Below, piece after piece: positions 8,140 through 16,325 of a stretch of DNA of 38,924 bases. A model generated the notes under the pieces. The model was not told where the DNA came from and searched no databases. It saw nothing but the letters and a program-made list of their open reading frames with translations. This stretch comes from Desulfobacterales bacterium (GTDB lineage Bacteria > Desulfobacterota > Desulfobacteria > Desulfobacterales > SpSt-501). The DNA lies in contig JALOOS010000002.1 of assembly GCA_025454275.1 (NCBI GenBank), positions 1 through 38,924 on the forward strand, given 5' to 3'. The position numbers and the translations under genes are program-made. Each line of letters begins with the position of its first letter. Positions within the stretch are counted from its first letter, which is position 1.

Positions 8140-9150
8140 TCACACGTTGAACCGGAAGTTGATGATGTCGCCGTCTTTGACCTCGTAGCTCTTGCCCTCG
8201 AGCCGAAAGGTTCCCTGTCGGCGGGCCTCGGCCGTGGACCCGGCGGCCATCAAATCATGGTAGGCGATCACCTCCGCGCGGATGAAGCCCTTCTGGAAGT
8301 CGGTGTGGATGACGCCGGCGGCCTCCACCGCGGAGATCCCCCGGTGGATGGTCCAGGCCCTGACCTCGTCGCTGCCGACCGTGAAGAAGGAGGCCAGCCC
8401 GAGCACCTCGTAGGAGAGACGGATCATGAGGTCCGTGGCGGATACGGTGATCCCGTAGCCGGCCATGAAATCCCCGACCTCATCGGCGGACAGGCGAGCG
8501 AGTTCCTGCTCCAGACGGCCGCGCAGCACCAGGCAGCGCTCCCGCCCGGCGAGATCGCCGGTGTCCGGCATCGCCGGGTCGCTCTCCTCGTTGTTGAACA
8601 CCACCAGGACCGGCTTGGCCGAAAGCAGCATGAAGCCCCGCAGCGCCTTGGCGGCCGCGATCTCCGGCCGGCGGCGCAGGGGGGTCTCCGCCTCGAGCAG
8701 GCTGCGGCTGTCGGCGAGCAGGCGGTGCTCTTCGGGGTTGAGTTTCTTCCCGCGGCGCTGGTCGAGCTCGATCCGCTCGATCCGCTTTTCCACCTGCACC
8801 AGGTCCGAGAGGATAAGCTCCTGGTCAAGCGCCTGGAAGTCCCGCAGGGGGGTGCGCTCCGGACCGTGGTTGCGGACGATGTGGATCAGAGCGTCGCACT
8901 CCTTCACCGGCTGCCACGGACTCTGCTCCTTCTTGGCCCCCCCCGTTCCGGGCAGCAAGTACTCCACCTGGGCGTAGATGGTCTTGCGGGGCGAGAACAT
9001 CCGGCTCAGCGCATCGACCCTCTCATCCGGGACCCGCACCACCCCGAGGCGGTCCTCGCCGCGGGAGGCCGGGTCCGCCTCCTGCCGTGTCAGGGCTTCG
9101 AAAATCGTGGAGCGGCCGGAGAGGGGCAGGCCGATGATTCCCAGTTTCAT
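8140..9150 (-). CDS. YchF/Obg-like protein with degenerate GTPase motifs and TGS domain
   Basis: 336 residues, slightly shorter than YchF (about 363). The N-terminus MKLGIIGLPLSGRSTIFEALT aligns with the YchF P-loop GLPNVGKST, but the P-loop lysine is Arg13. The G3 region, normally DxxG, reads LPGTGG and lacks the aspartate. The YchF-type NxxE (FNNEES) that favours ATP over GTP is kept. The C-terminus (GVIHTDFQKGFIRAEV, then EGKSYEVKDGDIINFRFNV) is a well conserved TGS/DUF933 domain. Canonical YchF is a ribosome-associated ATPase involved in stress responses. This one looks like a paralogue with impaired or altered nucleotide binding. ATG 9150 follows AAGAGGT. It sits 13 bases before the FabH-like gene. 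Confidence 0.8.
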   Translation of the reverse strand: MKLGIIGLPLSGRSTIFEALTRQEADPASRGEDRLGVVRVPDERVDALSRMFSPRKTIYAQVEYLLPGTGGAKKEQSPWQPVKECDALIHIVRNHGPERTPLRDFQALDQELILSDLVQVEKRIERIELDQRRGKKLNPEEHRLLADSRSLLEAETPLRRRPEIAAAKALRGFMLLSAKPVLVVFNNEESDPAMPDTGDLAGRERCLVLRGRLEQELARLSADEVGDFMAGYGITVSATDLMIRLSYEVLGLASFFTVGSDEVRAWTIHRGISAVEAAGVIHTDFQKGFIRAEVIAYHDLMAAGSTAEARRQGTFRLEGKSYEVKDGDIINFRFNV

Positions 9151-9249
9151 GTGCAGCGACCTCTTGCTGAGTGGCGGTTGAACGGCCGGGCGATAGCGGG
9201 CCGACCGCGCGGCCGGCAGCCAGGCCGAGAACGGGATCGGTCCGGCCGG

Positions 9250-9741
9250 TCAGGGTCTCTTTCCGGGTTTGATCAACTCGCTGAAATCGAAGGTGCCGGA
9301 GGCGTCGAAGGGCACCAGTGGGGGCGCCATTCCTCCCAGACGCAGCCTGCCTTTCGCGCGGTAAGTGAGCTGGCCGGACTGGTGAATCCCGATCATGCCT
9401 CGCACCATGTGGATGACGGACGAGTAGGCCTGGAGCGAGAGAAGCTCCGAACCGAAAGCGGGGATGCTCACCGCGCTGGGGGAGGCGCCGGTGGCGAACG
9501 GCGTATCGTTGATCTCGAGATCCAGGGTAACGGCCTGGACATCCAGCACCACATCGTTCGGGTTGACCACCCGCAGCGTTACGAGAAAGGCGCTCTCCAA
9601 TCCTCTGCTTTGCTGGATCGTGATGTCGGCGAGCGAGATGCGGGGGGGCTCGAGCCCGGTTCCAAGATGGGCGCAGCCCCCGAGGGCCAGCGCGGCCGCC
9701 AGTGCGGCCCCCAATTTCCAAACGGTGGCGAGTCCGGTCAT
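9250..9741 (-). CDS. LEA14-like (Water-stress/Hypersensitive-response domain) lipoprotein
   Basis: 163 residues. A signal peptide (MTGLATVWKLGAALAAALAL) ends in a lipobox LGGC, so Cys22 would be lipidated and the protein anchored in the envelope. The rest is one immunoglobulin-like LEA type 2 domain: ISLADITIQQSRGLESAF, then VTLRVVNPNDVVLDVQ and LDLEINDTPFATG. GAGGAG lies just before ATG 9741, and the gene begins 7 bases after asmA, so the two are probably translated together. LEA14 proteins are thought to protect proteins or membranes in stress; no ligand is known. Confident on fold and localisation, not on function. Confidence 0.85.
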   Translation of the reverse strand: MTGLATVWKLGAALAAALALGGCAHLGTGLEPPRISLADITIQQSRGLESAFLVTLRVVNPNDVVLDVQAVTLDLEINDTPFATGASPSAVSIPAFGSELLSLQAYSSVIHMVRGMIGIHQSGQLTYRAKGRLRLGGMAPPLVPFDASGTFDFSELIKPGKRP

Positions 9742-9748
9742 GCGCTCC

Positions 9749-11725
9749 TCATTTTTTTCCCGGCAGAATTCCCTTCAGCAGGCCGCCGGCCTTTTCCTGC
9801 AAGGTGGGGGCATCGGTGGGTGCACCCGGGGTCGGCACGATGCCCTTAAGCCCCTCCTTGGCCATTCCCGCAAGATCCGGGCGAAAGACGGGGTCGGCAA
9901 AGCTGCCCGAAACGATGACCGGAATCACAAGCCCGGCCCGCTCCTTTTCGTCGCCCTGGCCCTTGATCGTGCCGACGATGCGGGGTTCCAGTCGGAAGTC
10001 CAGCGTCTCCCGGACCAGATCGGCCTTGCCGGCGGCCAGAAGCCTCAGGAGCGGCGAGCGCAGCAGCGCCTCGGTGGTGGCGAACACCCCCCGCTGAAGG
10101 GTGAAGGGAACGGCCAGTTCCGAAAAATCCGTGCGCGGCCGGGGTCCGGTTACGGTCTGGCCGATGAAGGCGCTCTTGACGTTGCGCACCATTCCGGCCA
10201 GATCGACCCCTACGATGGCGCCGTCGGCAAAATCGATGCGGCCGTTTCCGTTGAGGCTCTGTTTGATGCGGGCCGGGTCGTCACCGACCATCGACAGGCT
10301 GATGCGGGCGTTGGCCAACCCCTCGATGATATCTTTCCCGGCCAGGTCCCTGATGAGGGGGTTTGCCTGCACCTTGTCCAGCGTCACGTGAAGCTCGGTG
10401 ACCGGCCGCTCGCCTCCGACGTTCACGACCGTTTTCCCCGCGGCGCTGCCCTGGTAGAGCGTGAGGCCGAAGGGGTCCAGGGAGATGACCCCGTCGCGGG
10501 CCCGCACCTTGAGGTTCACCTTTTCGACCGTGGCCTTGGCCGCCGTCAGGCGGCCGACCGTAACCGTCCCATCCATCACCAGCTTGCGCAGCGCTCCGTA
10601 GTCGGTTTTCACCTCCGCAGGCCGGGGCGGGGCCTCCCCGCCGGCAGCCTGCCGCCCGGCGGCCGGGGGCAGGTAACGGTCCAGGTCGATTTGATCCAGG
10701 GCGAGCGTAAAGGCCACGTTCGGTTTGGCGAACTCCGTTGCGGTCAGATTGAAAGTCAATTGGCTCTGATCGAGGCTCAGCCGGCCGTCGGCCACCGTGA
10801 CGGAGGCGGCGTCGGCCTTGACGGCGGCAGCAAGAGAGAGCCGCTCGATCACCTTGGGGTCGGCGGTGTCGGGCACGCTCAGCCCGAAATCGGCCAGCAG
10901 CCGCCGCGGGGAGAACTCCGCGACCGCGATCGTGAGATCGGCCCGCGGGCCGGCGAGAAGGTTCTCAAGCCCGCCGGTGGCGCGCACTTTGAGGTGGCCG
11001 GCGGCTTCGATGTCAAGTTCCAGGGGCACCCGTCCTTGCCCGAGGTTCGCCCCCGCAGGGCCGAGGCGGCCATGCGCGGCGACGGGCTTGCCGTTGAGGT
11101 CGCCGCTTGCGGAGAAGTGCACCGGGCGGTCCAAGGAGAGATCCTTCAGCTCCAGCCGGAGCTTTGAGAGCTCCTGGCGCGATGCGGCGTTGTGGTCGAT
11201 CAGAGTGAGCGTCCCGTCTGAGACGCTCAGCTCGCCGACCTCCAGGGAGGTGATCGGCAGTCCGGATGGGGCTGCCGGCGCGCTTCCCGGCGCGGGTGCC
11301 GCGGGTTTCGGCCCCTTCGGGCTGCGAGCGTTGAAATCCCAACTGACGCGGCCGTCCTTGTGGGTGATCAGGAACACTCTCGGTCCGGAGATCACCAGAC
11401 GTTCTACCCGGACCTCCCCGAAGAGAAGCGGCAGCAGCTTCAACCGCACTTCGAAGGCACGCACGGCGAGAAATTCGGGCTCCGGGAACCCGGGCGGGTT
11501 GCCCAGCCGAAGTTCGGAAAAGGATACGCCGGCCCACGGGAAGAGCGACAGGCGGACATCGCCACCGACCGAGAAAGAGCGGCCGGTGGCCTCGGCGACC
11601 ATTTTTTCGAAAGGCGCACGGTAGTGGCGGGCATCGATGAAATGCGGAATGATCAGGAGGGCGGCGATGACCATGGCCGCGAGGCACACAACGGCAATTC
11701 CCACCCACTTAAGAACGGTCTTCAT
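9749..11725 (-). CDS. AsmA family envelope protein
   Basis: 658 residues from ATG 11725 (MKTVLKWVGIAVV), preceded by GGGGGA; an in-frame ATG at 11785 lacks a ribosome site and adds a hydrophilic leader before the membrane helix. One N-terminal transmembrane helix (about residues 5-28) precedes the AsmA_N domain (HYRAPFEKMVAEATGRSFSV, then LFPWAGVSFSELRLGNPPGF). A long, mostly beta-strand repeat body and an AsmA_2-like C-terminus follow (LANARISLSMVGDDPARIKQSLNGNG, here quoted in part, and LDFRLEPRIVGTIKG). AsmA-type proteins are chorein-like bridges implicated in moving lipids between inner and outer membranes. It leads the AsmA-LEA14-YchF-like-FabH-like cluster. Confidence 0.88.
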   Translation of the reverse strand: MKTVLKWVGIAVVCLAAMVIAALLIIPHFIDARHYRAPFEKMVAEATGRSFSVGGDVRLSLFPWAGVSFSELRLGNPPGFPEPEFLAVRAFEVRLKLLPLLFGEVRVERLVISGPRVFLITHKDGRVSWDFNARSPKGPKPAAPAPGSAPAAPSGLPITSLEVGELSVSDGTLTLIDHNAASRQELSKLRLELKDLSLDRPVHFSASGDLNGKPVAAHGRLGPAGANLGQGRVPLELDIEAAGHLKVRATGGLENLLAGPRADLTIAVAEFSPRRLLADFGLSVPDTADPKVIERLSLAAAVKADAASVTVADGRLSLDQSQLTFNLTATEFAKPNVAFTLALDQIDLDRYLPPAAGRQAAGGEAPPRPAEVKTDYGALRKLVMDGTVTVGRLTAAKATVEKVNLKVRARDGVISLDPFGLTLYQGSAAGKTVVNVGGERPVTELHVTLDKVQANPLIRDLAGKDIIEGLANARISLSMVGDDPARIKQSLNGNGRIDFADGAIVGVDLAGMVRNVKSAFIGQTVTGPRPRTDFSELAVPFTLQRGVFATTEALLRSPLLRLLAAGKADLVRETLDFRLEPRIVGTIKGQGDEKERAGLVIPVIVSGSFADPVFRPDLAGMAKEGLKGIVPTPGAPTDAPTLQEKAGGLLKGILPGKK

Positions 11726-11812
11726 GGCTGCATCCCCCGTCGCCTGGCGCTGCTCCACCTGCGCCGCCCGCCGATTGAGTGCCAACCGTAATCACCGCAA
11801 CAAAGGTAAGCA

Positions 11813-11826
11813 ACCGGTTACCGGTT
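11813..11826. repeat. Tandem ACCGGTT repeat in divergent control region
   Basis: Two head-to-tail copies of ACCGGTT (11813-11819 and 11820-11826), each holding the palindrome ACCGGT, lie in the 205-base gap between the divergent asmA and NrdD-like genes. A repressor or activator site is possible; no known consensus is matched. Confidence 0.3.
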
Positions 11827-11870
11827 CCATCCCATCGGGTTCGTATCAACATGTTGGGGGTAGGGGGCGT

Positions 11871-11899
11871 TTGACTCACTACCGAAAGCGTGTTAGACT
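11871..11899 (+). promoter_or_regulatory. Sigma-70-type promoter for the NrdD-like gene
   Basis: TTGACT (11871-11876), a 17-base spacer, then TAGACT (11894-11899). Transcription would start near 11906, only about 25 bases before ATG 11931, with GAGGAG (11915-11920) as ribosome site. Spacing and context make this one of the clearest promoters in the window. Confidence 0.6.
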
Positions 11900-11930
11900 G
11901 ATCCAAATTCAAACGAGGAGAAAAGCGCTC

Positions 11931-12266
11931 ATGATGACGATCGAACGGCTGCACGAAATGTTCGACGCCCGCCCCGGCGATTCCACTCTGAAATTCGAAG
12001 GCAAATGCCATGACTGCCGCAAGGAGGTGACGGTGGAGGTTTCCCTGGATCCGCAGGGGTTCGCCGTCAGCGGCGGTGCGCTCTTCGAGCCCGAGCCGGA
12101 CAAGCTGTACGCCAAATGCGACGCCTGCTTCAGCACAAACCCCCTTCTGACCGGTTTCCGCAATTGCGAAGTCTACAGTCGGGTGGTCGGCTATCTTCGG
12201 CCCGTCTCGCAGTGGAATGAAGGCAAGCAGGCGGAGTTTGCCGACCGGAAATGCTATCGGGTGTGA
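11931..12266 (+). CDS. Stand-alone NrdD C-terminal (zinc and glycyl-radical) domain protein
   Basis: 111 residues; ATG 11931 follows GAGGAG by 10 bases (a second ATG is the next codon). Two cysteine pairs, CHDC (26-29) and CDAC (63-66), resemble the zinc site of anaerobic class III ribonucleotide reductase. Then CEVYSRVVGYLRPVSQWNEG (79-98) and FADRK match the C-terminal tail of NrdD, with Gly87 at the position of the glycyl radical. The catalytic barrel, about 500 or more residues, is absent, and its own promoter and ribosome site show that it is not just a frameshifted end. By analogy with GrcA/YfiD for pyruvate formate-lyase it could be a spare radical domain or a regulator; this is inference. 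Such small proteins are often labelled simply as anaerobic ribonucleoside-triphosphate reductase. Confidence 0.7.
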   Translation: MMTIERLHEMFDARPGDSTLKFEGKCHDCRKEVTVEVSLDPQGFAVSGGALFEPEPDKLYAKCDACFSTNPLLTGFRNCEVYSRVVGYLRPVSQWNEGKQAEFADRKCYRV

Positions 12267-12272
12267 CCCTTT

Positions 12273-13718
12273 CTACTTTTTCCGGGCAGCCAGCGCGCTT
12301 TGCAGCTTGTCGGCCAGCGCACCGAAGGAGCCTTTGGCGGCAGGGGAAAAGCTCTGCCAGTCGCCCTCATCGTCCGTGCCGGCCGGGGCGAGCGAAATCC
12401 GACGTTTCGGCACGTTGACCTCTTCCACCGCAACCGAAACGGTTTCACCCTCCCGGATCTTCTCGAGCATGGCGGCCGAGGATGACCGTTTGATGCTTCC
12501 GATCGGAAGCAGGCCGGTGATCCCGGGCGCCAGTCGCACGAAGATGCCGAACTTTTCCTTTTTTTCGACCACCCCTTCCACACGTTTGCCCGCGGGGAAC
12601 TTCTCGATCACTTCGGCCCACGGGTCGCCCTCGGCATCTTTCAAGCTGAGCGCGATCCGCCGCTTTTCAAGATCGATCCCCTTGACCGCCACCGTGACCG
12701 TATCCCCCGGGTTCACCATCTCCTCCACCTTGAGGACCCGACGGGTGTAGCTCATCTCGCTGATGTGAACCAGCCCTTCCAGCCCCGGGGCCACCTCCAC
12801 GAAGGCGCCGAAATTCATGCAGCGGGTGACCCGGCCTCTCACCACATCGCCCGGCCGCAGTCTCTCCTCCACGCTGAGCCAGGGGTCTTCTTCGAGCTGA
12901 CGGATCGACAACCCGATTCGCGGCGGCTTTTCCCCCGCCGCCGGGTCGATGCTCAACACCTTGACCCGGACCCGGTCTCCGGGTTTAAGGACCTCCTCGG
13001 GCAATGCCGTCCGCGACCAGCTGATTTCGGAGACGTGGACCATGCCCTCAACGCCGGGGGTGAGCGACACAAAGGCACCGAAGGGCATCAGCCGCGTGAC
13101 CTTGCCGTCGAGAACATCTCCGATGGTGAGCGATTCCATGAACTGTTTCTTGAGGACCTCGAGCTCCCGGCTGAGGAGGCTGCGCCGGGAGACGACGATG
13201 TTGCGCCCCTTGTCTTCGAAACGAGTGATCAGAAACTGGTAAGTGGCGCCGACATGGGCGGCGGGATCGCTGACCGGGGCGAGGTCGATCTGGCTGATGG
13301 GACAGAAGGCGCGCCGCTGCATGACATCGACGACAAACCCCCCCTTGCAGGGTTCCTTCACCTTGCCCTCCACCGGGGCTTTTTTCTGAAACGCTTCACG
13401 CAGGGCCTGGGCGCCGCCCGCGCCGGAGACGGCGCGGGAGAGGCGGATCTCGTTTTCGCCCACCGCCGCCACGTACAGTTCGAGCTCATCGCCCTCGCTG
13501 ACGGTGAGGTTCCCCTCCGCATCGAGCAGCTCGGCGCGGTCGACCACTGCATCGATCTTGCGGCCCGTGTCGACGAAGACCGCATCCTTGCCGATCGATA
13601 CGATGCGTCCCTTGATCCGGTCGCCGATGCGGGCCTCGGCGCCCTTCTCCGCGCTGTATGCGTCGAGCAGCGCGGCAAAACTCTCTTCGGTTGCTGGTTC
13701 GGTGTGCTCTTCGATCAT
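12273..13718 (-). CDS. rpsA: Ribosomal protein S1-like protein with five S1 repeats
   Basis: 481 residues from ATG 13718 (MIEEHTEPATEES), preceded by GGAGG at 9 bases; an in-frame ATG 21 bases upstream lacks one. Five S1 OB-fold repeats can be read: GRIVSIGKDAVFVDTG, then EGKVKEPCKGGFVVDV, GKVTRLMPFGAFVSLTPGVE, GRVTRCMNFGAFVEVAPGLE and GVVEKKEKFGIFVRLAPGI. Repeats 3 and 4 carry the conserved GAFV...GLVH-ISE pattern. E. coli S1 has six repeats and 557 residues, so this is a shorter S1 or an S1-like RNA-binding protein. It would bind single-stranded mRNA at the 30S subunit. A candidate promoter is at 13773-13801. Its 3' end is 6 bases from the convergent NrdD-like gene. Confidence 0.85.
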   Translation of the reverse strand: MIEEHTEPATEESFAALLDAYSAEKGAEARIGDRIKGRIVSIGKDAVFVDTGRKIDAVVDRAELLDAEGNLTVSEGDELELYVAAVGENEIRLSRAVSGAGGAQALREAFQKKAPVEGKVKEPCKGGFVVDVMQRRAFCPISQIDLAPVSDPAAHVGATYQFLITRFEDKGRNIVVSRRSLLSRELEVLKKQFMESLTIGDVLDGKVTRLMPFGAFVSLTPGVEGMVHVSEISWSRTALPEEVLKPGDRVRVKVLSIDPAAGEKPPRIGLSIRQLEEDPWLSVEERLRPGDVVRGRVTRCMNFGAFVEVAPGLEGLVHISEMSYTRRVLKVEEMVNPGDTVTVAVKGIDLEKRRIALSLKDAEGDPWAEVIEKFPAGKRVEGVVEKKEKFGIFVRLAPGITGLLPIGSIKRSSSAAMLEKIREGETVSVAVEEVNVPKRRISLAPAGTDDEGDWQSFSPAAKGSFGALADKLQSALAARKK

Positions 13719-13772
13719 GAACCCAGTGCCTCCACACAAAATAGTCGCGCAGCGATGAAATCGCCCAGCGCC

Positions 13773-13801
13773 TTATTAGCAGCCCTGGCAACCGGTTTCA
13801 A
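13773..13801 (-). promoter_or_regulatory. Candidate sigma-70 promoter for the S1 gene
   Basis: On the minus strand TTGAAA (13801-13796), a 17-base spacer, and TAATAA (13778-13773). It lies 55 bases upstream of the S1 start codon in an otherwise GC-rich gap. Confidence 0.45.
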
Positions 13802-13876
13802 GGCGAAAGCGTGATCGACCGCTGCGGGGGAAGATACCCGGCATCCGGCGGCCGCGTGCGCGGGGAGGAGGGGTGG

Positions 13877-16030
13877 CTATACGTAGCGGGTGAGGCGGCC
13901 GATGAATTTGGAGAAAGGCTGGCCGGCCTCGACAATGTCGAACACCCAGAGGTTGTAGGTTTTCTCGAAGGCAATCGCGCGGTCCTGGAGGTAGGAGACG
14001 GGATGGACCAGAGCGAGGACCTCCTCCAGTCCGACCATCCGGGCCGCACTCCGCAGGGCGTTCGCGAAGATTTCCGGGCTGAGCCCTTCCGGGTCGATGA
14101 CCACGACCTGGAGGCAATGGGTGAGATCCGAAAGGTTCAGGCCGATTTCGGAAACATTGGCGATGATGAAGGCTTTCAGCCGGTCGCCGTGATTCAAGGC
14201 CAACAGACGGCGCTCCCGTTTCAAGCCGAGGCGGCGGAATTCATGGGAGAGCTCATCCATGCGCCAGCTCGTGGGCGCGAGGTCGAACGCCTTCAGCATC
14301 AGGCCGCCGCTGGCAAAGGTGTAAAAATCGTTCAGATCTTCCACGTCCTTCTGGCCGGCGGCATCGATCCGCCAGGACTCCGGCAGCCTCTCCCCGGCCT
14401 GCGGCGGGCCGCTCAGATGCAGGTAGGCAAACGGGTCGAGCGAACAGGCCCGTGGGTCGTTCAGAGAACGGGCGAACCCGCCGAAAACCCGGTGCGGGAA
14501 GCGGTTCTGGGGCCGGTAGTAGCAAGCCAGGAAATTGGTATGCAGGCTTTGGATGCGGAAGGTGTCGTGGATGAACCGGGAAATCTGGTCCAGCACCACC
14601 AGGCCGGCCTTGTTCAGGGCGCTCTTGCGGGCGGCGTGATGGTGGATCATCCAGGTGTTGTGCCAGAACCGGATCATCGCCATATGGCCCAGGATGACGC
14701 CGTTGTTCTGGTAGACGAAATGCCGGGCGATCTGCGGGTTGCGGGTGTAAACCTTTTCGTACGTCTCTTTGATCTCTTTTTTGCGGGAATAGATCGATGC
14801 GTACTTGTGGGGATAGATGAAGCCGGTTTCAAACAGAAAATCCCAGAGCGCGTCGAGGTCGAGCTCATTGCAGATGTAGGAGTTGCGATCCTTGCCCTGA
14901 TGGAGCATGGCCAGCAGTTTGACGTGGTCCTCCGCCGACATGTCGATCAGCGCCAGGCCGCAGCGAATGGAGCGCTTATCCCCGCCCGTCGCTACAAATT
15001 TGCGGAACACGACCTGCGCGCTGCAGGTGAGCTTGAAGCTGTTGGCAAACCAGATTTCGACCTTGGGCAGGGTCAGACCCGGCATCAGGACGGCGGACGG
15101 CTCCTCCTCCTCCACGGCGAAACCGGACCCGGATAGGTCGATCACGCTCAGGTCCACCCGCCGACCGGTGAGGGGATGCCGGAAGATGAGGTTGGGGGAG
15201 GGGGTCAAGGCCTGGCGTTGGCTTCGAAATTCGGCCTTGCGGTAACGCACGATCTCCTGCTTGAGCGGCTCCAGGACGAAGCCGCGCGTCGATTCTCCGT
15301 CGGTGCAGCGGGTGATGCTGCATTCTCCGGTAAAAAAGGTCTGAGGGCCTTTGAAGAAAACGACGTTCGCGGGCAGGGCCGGATCGATCCAGTCGAAGCG
15401 CTGCGGGGGCGCCGCCTTCAGCTCCACCCGGAAGGAGAAGGCGTTGAAATCCAGAAGGCGGCCCGCGAAGGAGGAGGAGTTCTGAAGCAGATACACCGAG
15501 ATGTCGCTGCAGGACTGCCGTTCGACCTTGCGGTGGGTGATTTCGTAGCTGACCGCCGGCAGTTTCAGCCGGGCGCCATCGGCCGTGAGCTCAACGATTT
15601 CGGGGACCACGCGGATAAAACGCTGGCCGCGCGGTACCAGGATATGCTCGAATTGGAAGGATTGAAGCACGGCCGGCATGTCGCCGGGCGCGGACCAGCG
15701 GAACTCCAGTTCGTCGCCGAAACAGGGCTGCGGCATGACCGGGATGACCAGCCGGCGGTCGTAACGGCGATGGCTGAAATGGACTTGGATGCACTCATCC
15801 TGGAAGTGGACGAAATTCAGACGGTTGACGACAAGCTCCCGGCTGATCTTGCGGGCGGAGTCCGCCGGCGGCTTTTCCGCTTCCGGCGCGGGCATGGCGG
15901 CCAGAAGGCGTTTCTCCTCGGCCGTGACCGGGGAGGGGGGCGGGGGCGAAACGGGCGGGGTGTCAGGCGCCTTCTGCGCTCCGGCATGGATGGAATTCAC
16001 GCTGGGCAAAAGGAAGGATTGGGTTTTCAT
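13877..16030 (-). CDS. PilZ-domain protein with two acetyltransferase-like C-terminal regions
   Basis: 717 residues from ATG 16030 (MKTQSFLLPSVNS), after AAGAAGAG. Residues 20-60 are a proline-rich linker. Residues about 80-260 look like a YcgR-type N-terminal beta region. A PilZ domain follows at about 262-375, with VDLSVIDLSGSGFAVEEEE fitting the D/N-x-S-x-x-G part of the cyclic-di-GMP site; the usual upstream RxxxR is not clean. The remaining 330 residues (for example FVYQNNGVILGHMAMIRFW, then LALNHGDRLKAFIIANVSE) resemble two consecutive N-acyltransferase folds. The plan suggests an enzyme whose acyl transfer is switched by cyclic di-GMP; substrate unknown. No membrane segment. The PilZ assignment is good, the acetyltransferase part moderate. 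Confidence 0.7.
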   Translation of the reverse strand: MKTQSFLLPSVNSIHAGAQKAPDTPPVSPPPPSPVTAEEKRLLAAMPAPEAEKPPADSARKISRELVVNRLNFVHFQDECIQVHFSHRRYDRRLVIPVMPQPCFGDELEFRWSAPGDMPAVLQSFQFEHILVPRGQRFIRVVPEIVELTADGARLKLPAVSYEITHRKVERQSCSDISVYLLQNSSSFAGRLLDFNAFSFRVELKAAPPQRFDWIDPALPANVVFFKGPQTFFTGECSITRCTDGESTRGFVLEPLKQEIVRYRKAEFRSQRQALTPSPNLIFRHPLTGRRVDLSVIDLSGSGFAVEEEEPSAVLMPGLTLPKVEIWFANSFKLTCSAQVVFRKFVATGGDKRSIRCGLALIDMSAEDHVKLLAMLHQGKDRNSYICNELDLDALWDFLFETGFIYPHKYASIYSRKKEIKETYEKVYTRNPQIARHFVYQNNGVILGHMAMIRFWHNTWMIHHHAARKSALNKAGLVVLDQISRFIHDTFRIQSLHTNFLACYYRPQNRFPHRVFGGFARSLNDPRACSLDPFAYLHLSGPPQAGERLPESWRIDAAGQKDVEDLNDFYTFASGGLMLKAFDLAPTSWRMDELSHEFRRLGLKRERRLLALNHGDRLKAFIIANVSEIGLNLSDLTHCLQVVVIDPEGLSPEIFANALRSAARMVGLEEVLALVHPVSYLQDRAIAFEKTYNLWVFDIVEAGQPFSKFIGRLTRYV

Positions 16031-16262
16031 AAACTCTTCTTTGCATCGGGTGGTTGTGCGGGGGCGAAGGCACCGCCCCACATGGGCCGTGGCGGTTCAA
16101 ATCCGGAGCCGATCGCGACTATCGGTTGAAGGTTCCACGCCCGCGGTATCCAGATCGATGCCAGCTGCCGGTAGCAACCCTATAACGCTTTTAAAAACAA
16201 CGCAAGCCTCCTGTGAAACGTTAACCCAATACTAACGATAAACGCATGGATGCGGAGTGCTC

Positions 16263-16291
16263 TTGCCTTCTGACGGCCGGATTCCTATCTT
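16263..16291 (+). promoter_or_regulatory. Weak candidate promoter for htpX
   Basis: TTGCCT (16263-16268), a 17-base spacer, and TATCTT (16286-16291), four of six matches in each box, 35 bases before ATG 16326. No sigma-32-type -10 (CCCCAT) is seen. Confidence 0.3.
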
Positions 16292-16325
16292 GGCCTTTAA
16301 AACCTTCTAAAGAGGGAACCGAAGA

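Noticed and set aside
16097..16125. GGTTCAAATCC, like a tRNA T-loop, in the gap before htpX
   Set aside because: The flanking bases do not form a five-pair T-stem, and no acceptor, D or anticodon arm can be built around it.
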